From contig JAKJDF010000004.1 of assembly GCA_022706085.1 (NCBI GenBank), positions 204,403-268,402 of the forward strand: DNA of 64,000 bases, written 5' to 3'. Below the pieces are notes generated by a model that saw nothing but the letters and a program-made list of their open reading frames with translations, was not told the origin of the DNA and did no database searches. The DNA is from Candidatus Latescibacterota bacterium. Lineage in GTDB: Bacteria > Latescibacterota > MWCZ01. Made by a program: the position numbers and the translations under genes. Positions 37,601 to 45,511 of this stretch are shown here, piece after piece. Each line of letters opens with the position of its first letter. The stretch's first letter is position 1.

Positions 37601-38046
37601 GTGGTGTCCCGCAGAATCAAAACGGCGCCTTTTGCGCCCGAGGTCGTCGGCAATCTGGAGATCACATCGAACACGTGGATGATTCCGTTGGCGCCTTTCA
37701 CGGGCAACCGGGCCCGGCCGTGCCCCGCATCAGCGAGTGTTTTCGCCGTGCGTTCAAACCGCTGCTGTGATTCCGCGCTCAGAAAATCCAGAAACGATTT
37801 TCCAGTGAGGTCCAGATGCGCGCCTTCGAAAAACCGCACGGCCTTTGCGTTTGCCGCAAGGATTGCGCCGGATTGGTCAACCACAGCAATGCCGGTGGGA
37901 CAAGACTCGAGAAGCGCCGACACCAGCGCAGAATCCGGGAACTGGTTTGCTCCATTCCGCTGCTCATTGGACGGAATGAAGCCCCCTCCACCCGACGCGT
38001 CCGTTGGTTGCTCGTCGCTCGAATGCCCTTGCCAGCCGTCGCGCAT
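34621..38046 (-). CDS. Hybrid sensor histidine kinase: PAS-PAS-GAF-PAS-HisKA-HATPase-REC-HPt
   Basis: This 1141-residue cytoplasmic-looking kinase contains three PAS domains (about 40-150, 165-280 and 465-580), a GAF domain at 290-455, and HisKA with His613 in NISHEIRTPMNG. HATPase motifs are LNLVGNAIKF, DTGIGI and FGGTGLGL. A receiver at 888-1010 has Asp943 in FIDIQMPG, and an HPt domain has His1086 in AHTLKGSAG. It can hold a complete phosphorelay but no separate response regulator is nearby. No membrane segment is clear. GGGAG lies seven bases before ATG. Stimulus and output are unknown. Confidence 0.95.
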   Translation of the reverse strand: MRDGWQGHSSDEQPTDASGGGGFIPSNEQRNGANQFPDSALVSALLESCPTGIAVVDQSGAILAANAKAVRFFEGAHLDLTGKSFLDFLSAESQQRFERTAKTLADAGHGRARLPVKGANGIIHVFDVISRLPTTSGAKGAVLILRDTTDHDVTLAANSEDRLRILSRAVEQSQTVVVITDAEGTIEYTNEAFTAISGYSAEEARGRNPRILKSGHTTEAEYRQLWETIRSGETWFGTFYNRRKDGTFYWEAAKISPVRNNDGVITHFIALKEDITARVEAEQELARRARYRTAIVEADRILLEREFGEDLTPVLRVLGEASESARVRQFQNQRDSSGRLLASLVAEWVAPGAESQLGYPAMKNLPHEGVFSRWEKTLKRGEPIHGLVRDFPPEEQRLLEAQRIASIAVFPITKGTEWAGFIAFERCDEPPRPWTESEIALLGAATASISLGVSRQAAQKALVESEERYRSVVNSVKEVIFQTDADGNWTFLNPAWEELTGFRVDESIGTNYLHYTHPEDRAKNLEMLASLSSGKLESIRHETRYLTKSGEERWCEALVWVVRRSGPGTAPGTAGVIEDITERKLAIEELRRAKEAAEAANRAKTEFLANISHEIRTPMNGILGMTELALETRLSREQREYLQTAKTSADALLVLLNDMLDLSKIEAGQLELEHTEFDVRTTVVTTVNTLFTRAEAKNINLNVRVDPNVPATLVGDPARLRQILLNLVGNAIKFTEVGGVSVEVVAENGEERGSTCIRVLVRDTGIGIPVERQSAIFESFTQADATISRRFGGTGLGLAITKRLVNAMGGTIEVTSTPGEGSTFAFVIPFGKGSARGERPAPDTTADSWWFPTAADMRKTSRGDAKELPKEPHDSEGGDTGSEDACRGTVLVVEDNATNLALTRTILEKAGYRVVAAGDGHQALAYLQTARSASDRPDAIFIDIQMPGMDGFTATRNIRGMDAWKEVPIVAMTAHAMKGDREKCLAAGMNDYLSKPVKKEELLQAAEKWTSTGRTQWKSAPHAESGDLRADREVFDAARLLELVDNDETAFREITTTFRETTRDLVNRLKEASENNDVAAMRRIAHTLKGSAGSFFAGQLQKTSARLEQLCANGTFEEIARSVADVEEVWCRLEDRMDTGS

Positions 38047-38229
38047 TGAAATGCTCCCGCAAAAACCTCACCTCGCAGAGCTACGCGTAAACGCTACTTC
38101 CGCTAAGAAAATACTTGATTCATCCCGCTGTCGCGAAGGCGACGCGGAAGGGTTTTGCCCGAAAATCGGGTCGCTGGGTATATTCCGATGTGGAGTCGTC
38201 TCAAAATAAGCCTCGGAAAGGGAAACCGG

Positions 38230-38610
38230 ATGTATTCGATGGAACACGTTGCTCTCGCGGCGAAAGACACGCGCACGCTGGCGAATTGGTATGAACGCGT
38301 CCTGGGATTCAAAATCGTATATGAAAGCGAGAAGGAACCGAAAGCGTTTTTTGTGCAGGATTCCAGAGGCATGGCGATCGAAATCGTGCCACCGCTTGAA
38401 GACGGGAACACGGTAGATGCCAACGCAAACCATCTTGCCATCTGGGTGGATGATTTCGACAGGGCGTGCGCGGATCTTCGAGCAAAAGGGGTGGTTCTGG
38501 AACCTGAATTGACCAATCCGTTCTTCGGAAAGACGCGGATAGTCTTTTTCAACGATTGCGAAGGGCACCGTCTGCAGATCATCTGGCGGATGAGGCGAAT
38601 TGGCGAGTGA
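38230..38610 (+). CDS. VOC/glyoxalase-family protein
   Basis: The 126-residue product has two VOC beta-alpha-beta units. It starts SMEHVALAAKDTRTLANWYERVLGF and ends with NDCEGHRLQIIW, supplying likely metal ligands; NHLAIWVDDFD lies in the second unit. The superfamily includes lactoylglutathione lyases and dioxygenases, and the substrate is not clear. GGGAAACC precedes the ATG at 38230. It diverges from the kinase and ends 40 bases before the DUF2905 start. Confidence 0.85.
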   Translation: MYSMEHVALAAKDTRTLANWYERVLGFKIVYESEKEPKAFFVQDSRGMAIEIVPPLEDGNTVDANANHLAIWVDDFDRACADLRAKGVVLEPELTNPFFGKTRIVFFNDCEGHRLQIIWRMRRIGE

Positions 38611-38650
38611 TACCGGACGTGAGCAGATTCCACGACGGAGGTTGGCACGG

Positions 38651-38872
38651 GTGGGTGATTTTGGCAAATGGTTAATGGTCGCAGGAGTGATTCTGGTGAT
38701 CGTCGGGCTCGCCCTCATGATCTCACCGAAAATCCCCTGGTTGGGCAGATTGCCCGGCGATCTCGTGTGGAGGAAAGGACCCGTTACGGTGTACGTACCT
38801 CTTGCGACCATGCTGCTCATAAGCATTGTAGCGACGGCTCTTTTGAACATCATCTCGCGGTGGTTTCGGTAA
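38651..38872 (+). CDS. Two-TM DUF2905-family membrane protein
   Basis: The 73-residue protein has two membrane helices around a conserved LGRLPGDLVWRKGPVTVYVPLAT segment, typical of DUF2905. Its function is unknown. I chose GTG 38651 because GGAGG lies nine bases upstream and the length then fits the family. A TTG start at 38600 would overlap the VOC gene and add an atypical basic segment. The trp promoter begins about 90 bases downstream. Confidence 0.8.
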   Translation: MGDFGKWLMVAGVILVIVGLALMISPKIPWLGRLPGDLVWRKGPVTVYVPLATMLLISIVATALLNIISRWFR

Positions 38873-38965
38873 GGGACCGACCGCGGCGGGGAGACGGTGG
38901 TGCGCGGAACCGGGCACGGGGAAATCAGCCGCCGCCAGAGAAGGTAACTTTTTTTCGCGCCGGCC

Positions 38966-38994
38966 TTGACGGACGGCTGTCGAAGCCCTATCAT
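38966..38994 (+). promoter_or_regulatory. Sigma70-type promoter of the trp operon
   Basis: TTGACG at 38966-38971 and TATCAT at 38989-38994 are separated by exactly 17 bases. Transcription should start near 39001, 26 bases before the leader peptide. No trp repressor operator was recognised. Confidence 0.75.
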
Positions 38995-39026
38995 CAATCT
39001 CCACCCGATTCAGAACGAAGGTATCG

Positions 39027-39104
39027 ATGCACGTCTCGTTCCCCATGGATGCACAGCGCTGGTATTGGCGCCGCTTTCATAAGGAGACGTGTGCGGTAAC
39101 CTGA
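39027..39104 (+). CDS. trpL: trp leader peptide with Trp-Tyr-Trp codons
   Basis: This 25-codon reading frame starts with ATG after GAAGG and ends with TGA. Codons 12-14 are TGG TAT TGG, encoding Trp-Tyr-Trp. It is far too short for a typical enzyme but exactly placed between the trp promoter and an attenuator. A ribosome paused at the Trp codons would leave RNA segment 2 (39086-39095) open. One reaching the stop would cover that segment. The peptide itself is likely only a translation sensor. Confidence 0.88.
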   Translation: MHVSFPMDAQRWYWRRFHKETCAVT

Positions 39105-39163
39105 CCTCTGTACAGGGCAATGGTTTCAGGCTGTGAGCGCACACGTCGCTCACAGCCTTTTTT
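39030..39163 (+). promoter_or_regulatory. Transcription attenuator controlling trpEGDCB
   Basis: Four paired segments are visible. Segment 1 (39030-39037, CACGTCTC) is complementary to GAGACGTG (39084-39091). Segment 2, GACGTGTGCG (39086-39095), is perfectly complementary to segment 3, CGCACACGTC (39138-39147), over ten bp. Segment 3 also lies within the terminator formed by GGCTGTGAGCG and CGCTCACAGCC. The 2:3 stem should be the antiterminator when Trp-tRNA is scarce. When Trp-tRNA is ample, the ribosome reaches segment 2 and allows termination. Confidence 0.88.
39129..39163 (+). terminator. trp attenuator terminator
   Basis: GGCTGTGAGCG and CGCTCACAGCC form a perfect 11-bp stem around seven bases, followed by TTTTTTG. 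It lies 31 bases before trpE and overlaps antiterminator segment 3. Confidence 0.92.
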
Positions 39164-39193
39164 GTTGTACACGAATTTCGAAGCGTGTGACCA

Positions 39194-40681
39194 ATGTCGG
39201 AATCAGAAATTGCGCCGAGTTTTGAGGAAGCGAAGAGACTGGTGAATGCCGGCGCAATGCTCCCGGTGCACCGCCGAATACTCGCGGACACCGAAACACC
39301 GGTATCCGCGTACATGAAAATCCGCGCGGAGGACAGGTACTCTTTCTTGCTGGAGAGTGTCGAAGGCGCGGAAAAATTCGCACGGTACAGCTTCCTCGGC
39401 GTGGATCCCTTCCTCAAATTCTCTGCGTCCGGCACCCGGTCGGAGGCACACGACCGGCGTTCCAATACCAGCGATGTCAGGAACGGGGACCCGATCTCCC
39501 ATCTCCGCGAATTGCTTCACCAGCACCGTGGGATTCCGCTGGAGGGTTTGCCGCGCTTTTCGGGAGGCGCGGTGGGATATTTCGCGTACGACGCCGTGAG
39601 ATGGGTTGAGAAGATCCCGGATTCCGGTCTGGATGATATCGGACTGGATGATGCGGTGTTTCTCTTCTACGACACCGTTCTGGTGTTCGACTCCGTCGCC
39701 CACCAGATCATCCTGGTATCAAACGTGCGTTTGACAGACGACGAATCAGAACTGCGCGGGCGCTATGACGCTGCGGTCCGCAAAATCGCTCACCTCGAGA
39801 AGCTCCTTGCGTACCCGGTGAACCCACGGCCCGTTCGGGGAACCGGGATCTCAGAAATATCGGCGAACATGACCCGCGAGCAGTTCGAACGCGCAGTCGA
39901 AGTCGCGAAGGAATTCATACGTGCCGGCGACATCATTCAGGTTGTGCTGGCCCAGCGCTTCTGCGTCAAGATCGCCTCCGGCGCATTTGACATCTACCGC
40001 CGGCTTCGGATTGTCAACCCCTCTCCGTACATGTTCTTCCTTGCGCTGGACGAAACCGAAATTCTCGGCGCCTCCCCCGAGTTGCTGTGCCGCGTCGAGA
40101 ACGGCGTCGTCCATGTTCGACCGATTGCGGGGACACGACGACGCGGTGCCACGGAGGATGAAGACCGACATCTCGAGGAGGAGCTCCGCTCCGACCCGAA
40201 GGAACGATCCGAGCATATCATGCTCGTGGACCTTGGGAGAAACGACGTTGGAAAGGTGGCAGTTCCAGGGACCGTGAACGTGTCGGAATTCATGGCGGTG
40301 GAACGGTACAGCCACGTAATGCACCTCGTCTCCCACATCAATGGCCGCCTTCGGGAAGACCAGGACCGATTGGATGCGTTCTTCTCGTGCTTTCCCGCCG
40401 GCACTTTGTCGGGTGCTCCGAAAGTGCGTGCGATGGAAGTCATTGACGGACTGGAGCCCACTCGCCGTGGTGTTTACGGCGGCGCTATCGGGTACTTCGA
40501 TTTCGCGGGCAATCTGGACACGTGCATCGCTATCAGAACGGTGTTGGTCAAAAACGCTGCTGCGTTCATTCAAGCCGGAGCCGGAATTGTCGCCGACAGT
40601 GATGCTCCCTCGGAATATGAGGAAACACTTAACAAATCACGCGCCATGATACGCGCAATTGAAATGGCAGAGACGCGTTGA
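39194..40681 (+). CDS. trpE: Anthranilate synthase component I
   Basis: TrpE converts chorismate and ammonia to anthranilate, the first tryptophan-specific step. The 495-residue chorismate-binding enzyme has YSFLLESVEG, including the LLES element used for Trp feedback in this family, and GTRRRGATEDEDRHLEEELRSDPKERSEHIMLVDLGRND. FPAGTLSGAPKVRAMEVI and AGAGIVADSDA complete the catalytic core. It is first after the attenuator and is followed 79 bases later by trpG. Both transcription attenuation and allosteric control are likely. Confidence 0.97.
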   Translation: MSESEIAPSFEEAKRLVNAGAMLPVHRRILADTETPVSAYMKIRAEDRYSFLLESVEGAEKFARYSFLGVDPFLKFSASGTRSEAHDRRSNTSDVRNGDPISHLRELLHQHRGIPLEGLPRFSGGAVGYFAYDAVRWVEKIPDSGLDDIGLDDAVFLFYDTVLVFDSVAHQIILVSNVRLTDDESELRGRYDAAVRKIAHLEKLLAYPVNPRPVRGTGISEISANMTREQFERAVEVAKEFIRAGDIIQVVLAQRFCVKIASGAFDIYRRLRIVNPSPYMFFLALDETEILGASPELLCRVENGVVHVRPIAGTRRRGATEDEDRHLEEELRSDPKERSEHIMLVDLGRNDVGKVAVPGTVNVSEFMAVERYSHVMHLVSHINGRLREDQDRLDAFFSCFPAGTLSGAPKVRAMEVIDGLEPTRRGVYGGAIGYFDFAGNLDTCIAIRTVLVKNAAAFIQAGAGIVADSDAPSEYEETLNKSRAMIRAIEMAETR

Positions 40682-40760
40682 CCTCTTCGCATAGCGGTAC
40701 ATGACATAAGAAATCTTATCAGCTTGCTCAAAACATGGACCCGCTCGGGGATGGCTTGTT

Positions 40761-41330
40761 ATGGTTCTCATCATCGATAACTATGACTCGTTCACGTACA
40801 ATCTCGTTCAGTACCTCGGCGAACTTGGCGCAGAAACCGTGGCACTTCGAAACGACGCGATTACCGTGAAAGACATCGAGTCGCTCCGCCCCGAGAGGAT
40901 CGTGTTGTCTCCGGGCCCCTGTACACCCAACCAGGCCGGAATCTGCCTCGAACTCGTAACAGCGCTTGCCGGGAGACTGCCTGTCCTCGGTGTTTGTCTC
41001 GGACACGAAGTCATCGGCCAGGCATTCGGAGGGCGGATAATCCGCGCGCCGCAACTGATGCACGGCAAGACGTCCGAAATCTCCCACGACGGGAAGGGCG
41101 TGTTTCGCAACATACCGAACCCTTTCACGGGGACGCGGTATCATTCCCTCGTGGTGGACCCGACGACGCTCCCGAAGTGTCTGGAAATCAGCGCGGAAAC
41201 AGACGGTGTGATCATGGGGCTGCGGCACCGTCAGTATGCCATTGAGGGAGTCCAATTTCATCCAGAGAGCATCCTGACAACCCAGGGAAAAGCGATACTG
41301 GCCAATTTCCTTTCCCTTCCGAACCGTTAA
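40761..41330 (+). CDS. trpG: Anthranilate synthase glutamine amidotransferase
   Basis: The 189-residue class I glutamine amidotransferase supplies ammonia to TrpE. The triad is present: Cys in [10 protein letters not shown], and His and Glu in [27 protein letters not shown] is the usual start. It is not fused to TrpD. Because no separate pabA is in the window, it may also serve the PabB part of the fusion at 25 kb. The HAD gene begins nine bases downstream. Confidence 0.96.
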   Translation: MVLIIDNYDSFTYNLVQYLGELGAETVALRNDAITVKDIESLRPERIVLSPGPCTPNQAGICLELVTALAGRLPVLGVCLGHEVIGQAFGGRIIRAPQLMHGKTSEISHDGKGVFRNIPNPFTGTRYHSLVVDPTTLPKCLEISAETDGVIMGLRHRQYAIEGVQFHPESILTTQGKAILANFLSLPNR

Positions 41331-41339
41331 GGACGACGC

Positions 41340-42029
41340 ATGCCACAGCAATTTGATCTCGTTGTTTTCGATCTTGATGGAACGCTTTGCGATACGGCAC
41401 CGGATATCGGGCGCTGCCTCAATCAGGCAATGGCGGATTTCGGATTGCCACCCGTGCCACGGGAGAAACTTCTGAAAGCGATCGGGCCCGGTGGCACAGC
41501 GTTTCACAGGGCCATCATCCCTAACGAAGAAGCCTTGCCACTTGCCGAAAAGATCGTCGACCGTTACAGAAGCTATTACGTAAAGAGCAACACGGTGCTC
41601 ACGCGGCCTTTTCCGGGGATTATCGAGATGTTGAACGAGTTACGTGCCACAGGCCTTACGATGGCGGTGGCAAGTAACAAACCTCAGGAACAGACACGAC
41701 AAATAGTGCAAGGGTTGGGCCTGATGCCGTATTTTGCCGAAGTCGTCGGGCCTGAGGCCGTGCCGCGGCCGAAGCCGGAGCCTGACGTTCTCCATTTCCT
41801 CATCGAACGCATCGGACGAGGATGCCCGCCTGCGAGAACGGCTATGGTGGGAGATACGGATAACGACATGAGCGCGGGGCGCGCTGCCGGTGTGCGGACG
41901 GTGTTCGTGACGTGGGGATACATGTCCGAAAGTGATATGCCACCCGGCAGCGTGGATGTCGTGGTGTCGTCGCCGAAAGAACTCGTCGCATTACTTACAG
42001 GGCACGGGCAGAGGGCGGAAGCGAAATGA
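41340..42029 (+). CDS. gph: HAD-family phosphatase, phosphoglycolate phosphatase-like
   Basis: The 229-residue protein has HAD motifs in order: VVFDLDGTLCDTAPD with both Asp residues, VASNKPQ with the Thr/Ser position, RPKPEPD with Lys, and MVGDTDNDMSAG. The cap insertion and length match Gph, which removes 2-phosphoglycolate. HAD substrate prediction is uncertain. Its position between trpG and trpD, with a four-base overlap into trpD, is unusual and places it under the Trp attenuator. It could serve a related phosphometabolite. Confidence 0.8.
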   Translation: MPQQFDLVVFDLDGTLCDTAPDIGRCLNQAMADFGLPPVPREKLLKAIGPGGTAFHRAIIPNEEALPLAEKIVDRYRSYYVKSNTVLTRPFPGIIEMLNELRATGLTMAVASNKPQEQTRQIVQGLGLMPYFAEVVGPEAVPRPKPEPDVLHFLIERIGRGCPPARTAMVGDTDNDMSAGRAAGVRTVFVTWGYMSESDMPPGSVDVVVSSPKELVALLTGHGQRAEAK

Positions 42030-43042
42030 CTGTTTCAGAAGCGATTCAGAAGCTTGCCAATCGGACAGACCTTACCCGGGCTGAAACCTCGGACGCAATG
42101 ACTCAGGTGATGTCGGGTGAGGCCACCGAGGTTCAGATTGCCGGATTCCTGATAGCGCTTCGTACCAAAGGGGAAACGGTGGAAGAGGTTGCCGGCGCCG
42201 CGGATGCGATGCGGCTCAAAGCGGCTAAAATCCCTACGCGGCATGGCGTTCTCGTGGATACGTGCGGAACCGGGGGAGACCGATCGGGCACTTTCAACAT
42301 TTCGACGACGGCAGCATTTGCGGTCGCGGGGGCCGGCCTTCCGGTAGCGAAACATGGCAATCGTTCGATCACCAGCAGGTGCGGTTCGGCGGATCTCCTC
42401 AGCGGCCTGGGAGTTCGCATTGATCTTACGCCCGAGCGGGTGGGCGCGTGTCTCGATGAAGTAGGTATCGGGTTCCTGTTCGCTCCGGTGTTCCACTCGG
42501 CGATGAAATACGCTCTCGAGGCCCGCCGTCAGCTCGCTCCTACGCCTACCGTATTCAACATGCTCGGTCCTTTGACAAACCCTGCAGGGGCTTCACGGCA
42601 GATAATCGGCGTGTACCGTGCGGACATGGTGGAACTCGTTGCCAGAGCGGCCGCTCTTCTTGGAACGGAGCACACGTTCGTCGTTCACGGTTCGGACGGA
42701 CTGGACGAAATCACAACAACAGGGAATACGAAGGTCGCGGAAGTCAGGAACGGCGCAATGAGCTTCTCCGAAATCAAACCGGAGGCGTTGGGAATACCTC
42801 TGGCAACGCTGAAGGATATCCGCGGTGGTGACATCTCCGCAAATGTTGAGATCACTCGCGCCGTTCTGGCTGGGGCAAAAGGGCCGCACCGGGATATCGT
42901 TACCCTGAACGCAGGTGCGGCAATCGTTGCGGGGGGACTGGCGGAAACCCTGAGAGAAGGCATCCTGCGCGCGGAGGAGTCTATCGACACCGGGCGCGCA
43001 CAGTCTGTTCTGCGAAACCTGGTGGACTTCACAAATGCGTGA
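42026..43042 (+). CDS. trpD: Anthranilate phosphoribosyltransferase
   Basis: TrpD transfers phosphoribose from PRPP to anthranilate. The 338 residues include VDTCGTGGDRSGTFNISTTAAF, KHGNRSITSRCGSADLL, FAPVFHSAMKYALEARRQL and NMLGPLTNPAG, which cover PRPP and anthranilate sites. Length is standard and the protein is not fused to TrpG. It overlaps the HAD gene by four bases and trpC by eight, consistent with close translational coupling. Confidence 0.97.
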   Translation: MTVSEAIQKLANRTDLTRAETSDAMTQVMSGEATEVQIAGFLIALRTKGETVEEVAGAADAMRLKAAKIPTRHGVLVDTCGTGGDRSGTFNISTTAAFAVAGAGLPVAKHGNRSITSRCGSADLLSGLGVRIDLTPERVGACLDEVGIGFLFAPVFHSAMKYALEARRQLAPTPTVFNMLGPLTNPAGASRQIIGVYRADMVELVARAAALLGTEHTFVVHGSDGLDEITTTGNTKVAEVRNGAMSFSEIKPEALGIPLATLKDIRGGDISANVEITRAVLAGAKGPHRDIVTLNAGAAIVAGGLAETLREGILRAEESIDTGRAQSVLRNLVDFTNA

Positions 43043-43853
43043 CGGTGGATCGATGCTCGAACGCATGGTGAAAGCAATGATAGCTGAAGTTGAATGTCGC
43101 AAGGCCCGAGTTCCGGAACGTGAGATAATCCGGAGAGTCCACGAAAATCCCGCTGCGGTTTCCTTTGAGTCGGTTATCCGGCGCGCGGGGTTTGCGGTCA
43201 TCGCCGAGTTCAAACGGGCTTCGCCTTCAAAAGGGTTCATCGCCCGAGAAGCATCGCCCGCGGAAACCGCGCAAGCATATCAAGTGGCGGGAGCGACGGC
43301 TCTCAGCGTTTTGACCAATTCGGAATTTTTCCACGGGTCGGATGACGACCTTTCCGCGATCAAGAAGACAACCACCATCCCGGTACTTCGGAAAGACTTC
43401 ACCGTGAGTTCGTACCAGATCTACGAAGCCCGGGCTATTGGCGCCGACGCAATATTGCTTATCGTAGCAGCGCTCGACGAACGCCAGTTGAAAGATTTTC
43501 TTGCCCTGGCCCGAACGGTCGGGCTCTCCGTGATCGTGGAAACCCACTCCGAAGGAGAGATAGAACGAGCCTGCGCGGCGGGTGCCAGAATCATCGGCAT
43601 CAACAACCGCGATCTCCAGACTTTCGAAACCACCATCCAGACGACCCTTTCGCTCGCGCCGCTGGTGCCAGAAGACATCACCGTGATCAGCGAAAGCGGG
43701 ATTCATTCCGGCAAGGACGCAGCCCTGCTCCGGCAGGCCGGTGTACACGGTATCCTCGTCGGAGAGTCACTCATGCGCGCAGCCCAGGTTTCGCTGGACA
43801 ATCTTGTTCGTCACATGCACGAGTTGTTCGGTCGAAGCGAATACCGAACATGA
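43035..43853 (+). CDS. trpC: Indole-3-glycerol phosphate synthase
   Basis: The 272-residue TIM barrel closes carboxyphenylamino-deoxyribulose phosphate to indole-3-glycerol phosphate. Active-site strands are [31 protein letters not shown] and [10 protein letters not shown]. It is not fused to TrpF, the preceding isomerase, and no trpF is in the window. ATG 43035 has GGTGGA eight bases upstream and overlaps trpD; ATG 43053 is an alternative. trpB follows 64 bases later. Confidence 0.96.
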   Translation: MRDGGSMLERMVKAMIAEVECRKARVPEREIIRRVHENPAAVSFESVIRRAGFAVIAEFKRASPSKGFIAREASPAETAQAYQVAGATALSVLTNSEFFHGSDDDLSAIKKTTTIPVLRKDFTVSSYQIYEARAIGADAILLIVAALDERQLKDFLALARTVGLSVIVETHSEGEIERACAAGARIIGINNRDLQTFETTIQTTLSLAPLVPEDITVISESGIHSGKDAALLRQAGVHGILVGESLMRAAQVSLDNLVRHMHELFGRSEYRT

Positions 43854-43917
43854 GAACATCAACCGCGCGGGGGCCTTTGCGGCGCCGCCACACCACAAAG
43901 AAGTGGAGGAAAAAACA

Positions 43918-45282
43918 ATGGAAGAGGTGAAGATTTACCTGAGTGAGGCTGAGATGCCGCGGCGCTGGTATAACATCGTCGCCGACATGCCGAACAAACC
44001 GGCGCCACCTCGCCACCCTGCAACGGGCGAACCGGTTCCGCCGGAGGCATTCAGCGCGATATTCCCGATGAATATCATCGAACAGGAAATCAGTGCTGAA
44101 CGGGAAATCGCCATCCCTGAGGAGGTGTTGTCCTTTTACAGGATGTATCGCCCCACCCCTCTGATCCGGGCGTTTCGGTTCGAAAAGGCACTCAAGACGC
44201 CCGCAAAGATTTTCTACAAATATGAGGGCGCGAGCCCGGCAGGCAGCCACAAGCTGAACTCCGCCATCGCACAGGTGTATTACAACAAACAGGCAGGGAC
44301 GAAACGCATAACCACGGAAACAGGTGCCGGGCAGTGGGGCAGCGCCCTGGCCATGGCGTGCAATTTCTTCGGCCTGGAATGCGTCGTGTACATGGTTCGC
44401 GTAAGCTACAATCAAAAGCCTTACCGCAGAATCGTGATGGAAACCTTTGGCGCAAAAGTGCACGCCAGTCCATCCAACAACACAAAGGCAGGTCGGGACG
44501 CTCTTGCCAAAGACCCGAATTCAAACGGCAGCCTCGGTCTGGCCATCAGCGAGGCAGTGGAAGACACCGTCACCAGCAAGGACACCAAGTACAGCCTGGG
44601 AAGCGTGCTGAACCACGTCTGCCTTCACCAGACGGTCATCGGCCAGGAAGCGAAGCTGCAACTGGCGAAAGCCGGTCTCTACCCGGACGTAGTGGTCGGT
44701 TGCGTCGGCGGTGGCAGCAACTTCTCCGGGCTGTCGTTCCCGTTCGTGCGGGACAAGATCTACGGCAAGCAAGTCCGGGCTGTGGCGTGTGAACCGACGA
44801 GTTGCCCGACGTTGACGAGGGGTCTGTACAAGTACGACTTCGGCGACAGCGTCGGCATGACACCGTTGATGCTCATGTACACTCTGGGCCATGGATTTAT
44901 GCCCCCGGGAATTCACGCCGGCGGACTCCGCTATCACGGAGACGCTCCGCTCCTCAGCCAGCTTGTCAACGAAAAACTCTTGGAGGCAGTGGCTGTGGAT
45001 CAGTTGCCGGTTTTCCAGGCCGCCGAGTTGTTTGCTCGATCAGAGGGGATCATTCCGGCTCCGGAATCGGCGCATGCCCTTGCCGGTGCGGTGGTGGAAG
45101 CAGACAAGGCACGCCAGGAGGGGAAAGAGCGTGTGATCCTGATAGGTCTCAGCGGCCACGGGTTCCTCGACCTTGCAGCGTATGACGATTACCATCAGGG
45201 CAAGCTTAAGAACTTCCCACTCCCGCAGGAGGAAATCGACAAGGCGCTTCACGAGCTTCCTCCGATTCCCGCGAACAAGTGA
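43918..45282 (+). CDS. trpB: Tryptophan synthase beta chain, TrpB2 type
   Basis: The 454-residue PLP enzyme condenses indole with serine. The long N-terminal segment and overall length fit the TrpB2 form, not the roughly 400-residue TrpB1. PLP Lys112 is in [11 protein letters not shown]; the phosphate loop is GCVGGGSNF. TrpB2 can act without a tightly bound alpha subunit in known organisms. No trpA occurs here. GGAGG lies shortly before ATG 43918; the upstream in-frame stretch overlaps trpC and is not credible. Confidence 0.94.
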   Translation: MEEVKIYLSEAEMPRRWYNIVADMPNKPAPPRHPATGEPVPPEAFSAIFPMNIIEQEISAEREIAIPEEVLSFYRMYRPTPLIRAFRFEKALKTPAKIFYKYEGASPAGSHKLNSAIAQVYYNKQAGTKRITTETGAGQWGSALAMACNFFGLECVVYMVRVSYNQKPYRRIVMETFGAKVHASPSNNTKAGRDALAKDPNSNGSLGLAISEAVEDTVTSKDTKYSLGSVLNHVCLHQTVIGQEAKLQLAKAGLYPDVVVGCVGGGSNFSGLSFPFVRDKIYGKQVRAVACEPTSCPTLTRGLYKYDFGDSVGMTPLMLMYTLGHGFMPPGIHAGGLRYHGDAPLLSQLVNEKLLEAVAVDQLPVFQAAELFARSEGIIPAPESAHALAGAVVEADKARQEGKERVILIGLSGHGFLDLAAYDDYHQGKLKNFPLPQEEIDKALHELPPIPANK

Positions 45283-45304
45283 AGTGCAAGCCAGCAAGCG
45301 GATA

Positions 45305-45346
45305 AGGCAGCGAGGACGGCCTTACAGGTCGTCCTCGCCTGCTTTT
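45305..45346 (+). terminator. Terminator of the trp operon
   Basis: GCGAGGACG and CGTCCTCGC form a perfect nine-bp stem with an 11-base loop; flanking bases can extend it. TTTTT follows after CTGC. It lies 22 bases after trpB. Confidence 0.8.
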
Positions 45347-45511
45347 TGCAGCAAAAACACACATACCCTGGGTCGCGAATCGACTTTTCGCAAGACCATC
45401 CTTCAAGGCACCTGAAACGTTCGCCGGCGCTGCCAGTTGGATTGCCCGGCTGAAGATGTTTTCTTTTCTCCTCCGTTTTCGGGTCACCTCCTTCCTTCTG
45501 CAGGCGTTCCC

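Noticed and set aside
43741-43917. N-terminal extension of trpB
   Set aside because: It overlaps trpC in another frame, lacks TrpB features, and a proper ribosome site occurs before ATG 43918.
45283-45511. Small gene between trpB and the MFS transporter
   Set aside because: The clearest signal is the trp terminator. Short frames after it have no ribosome-site and domain support.
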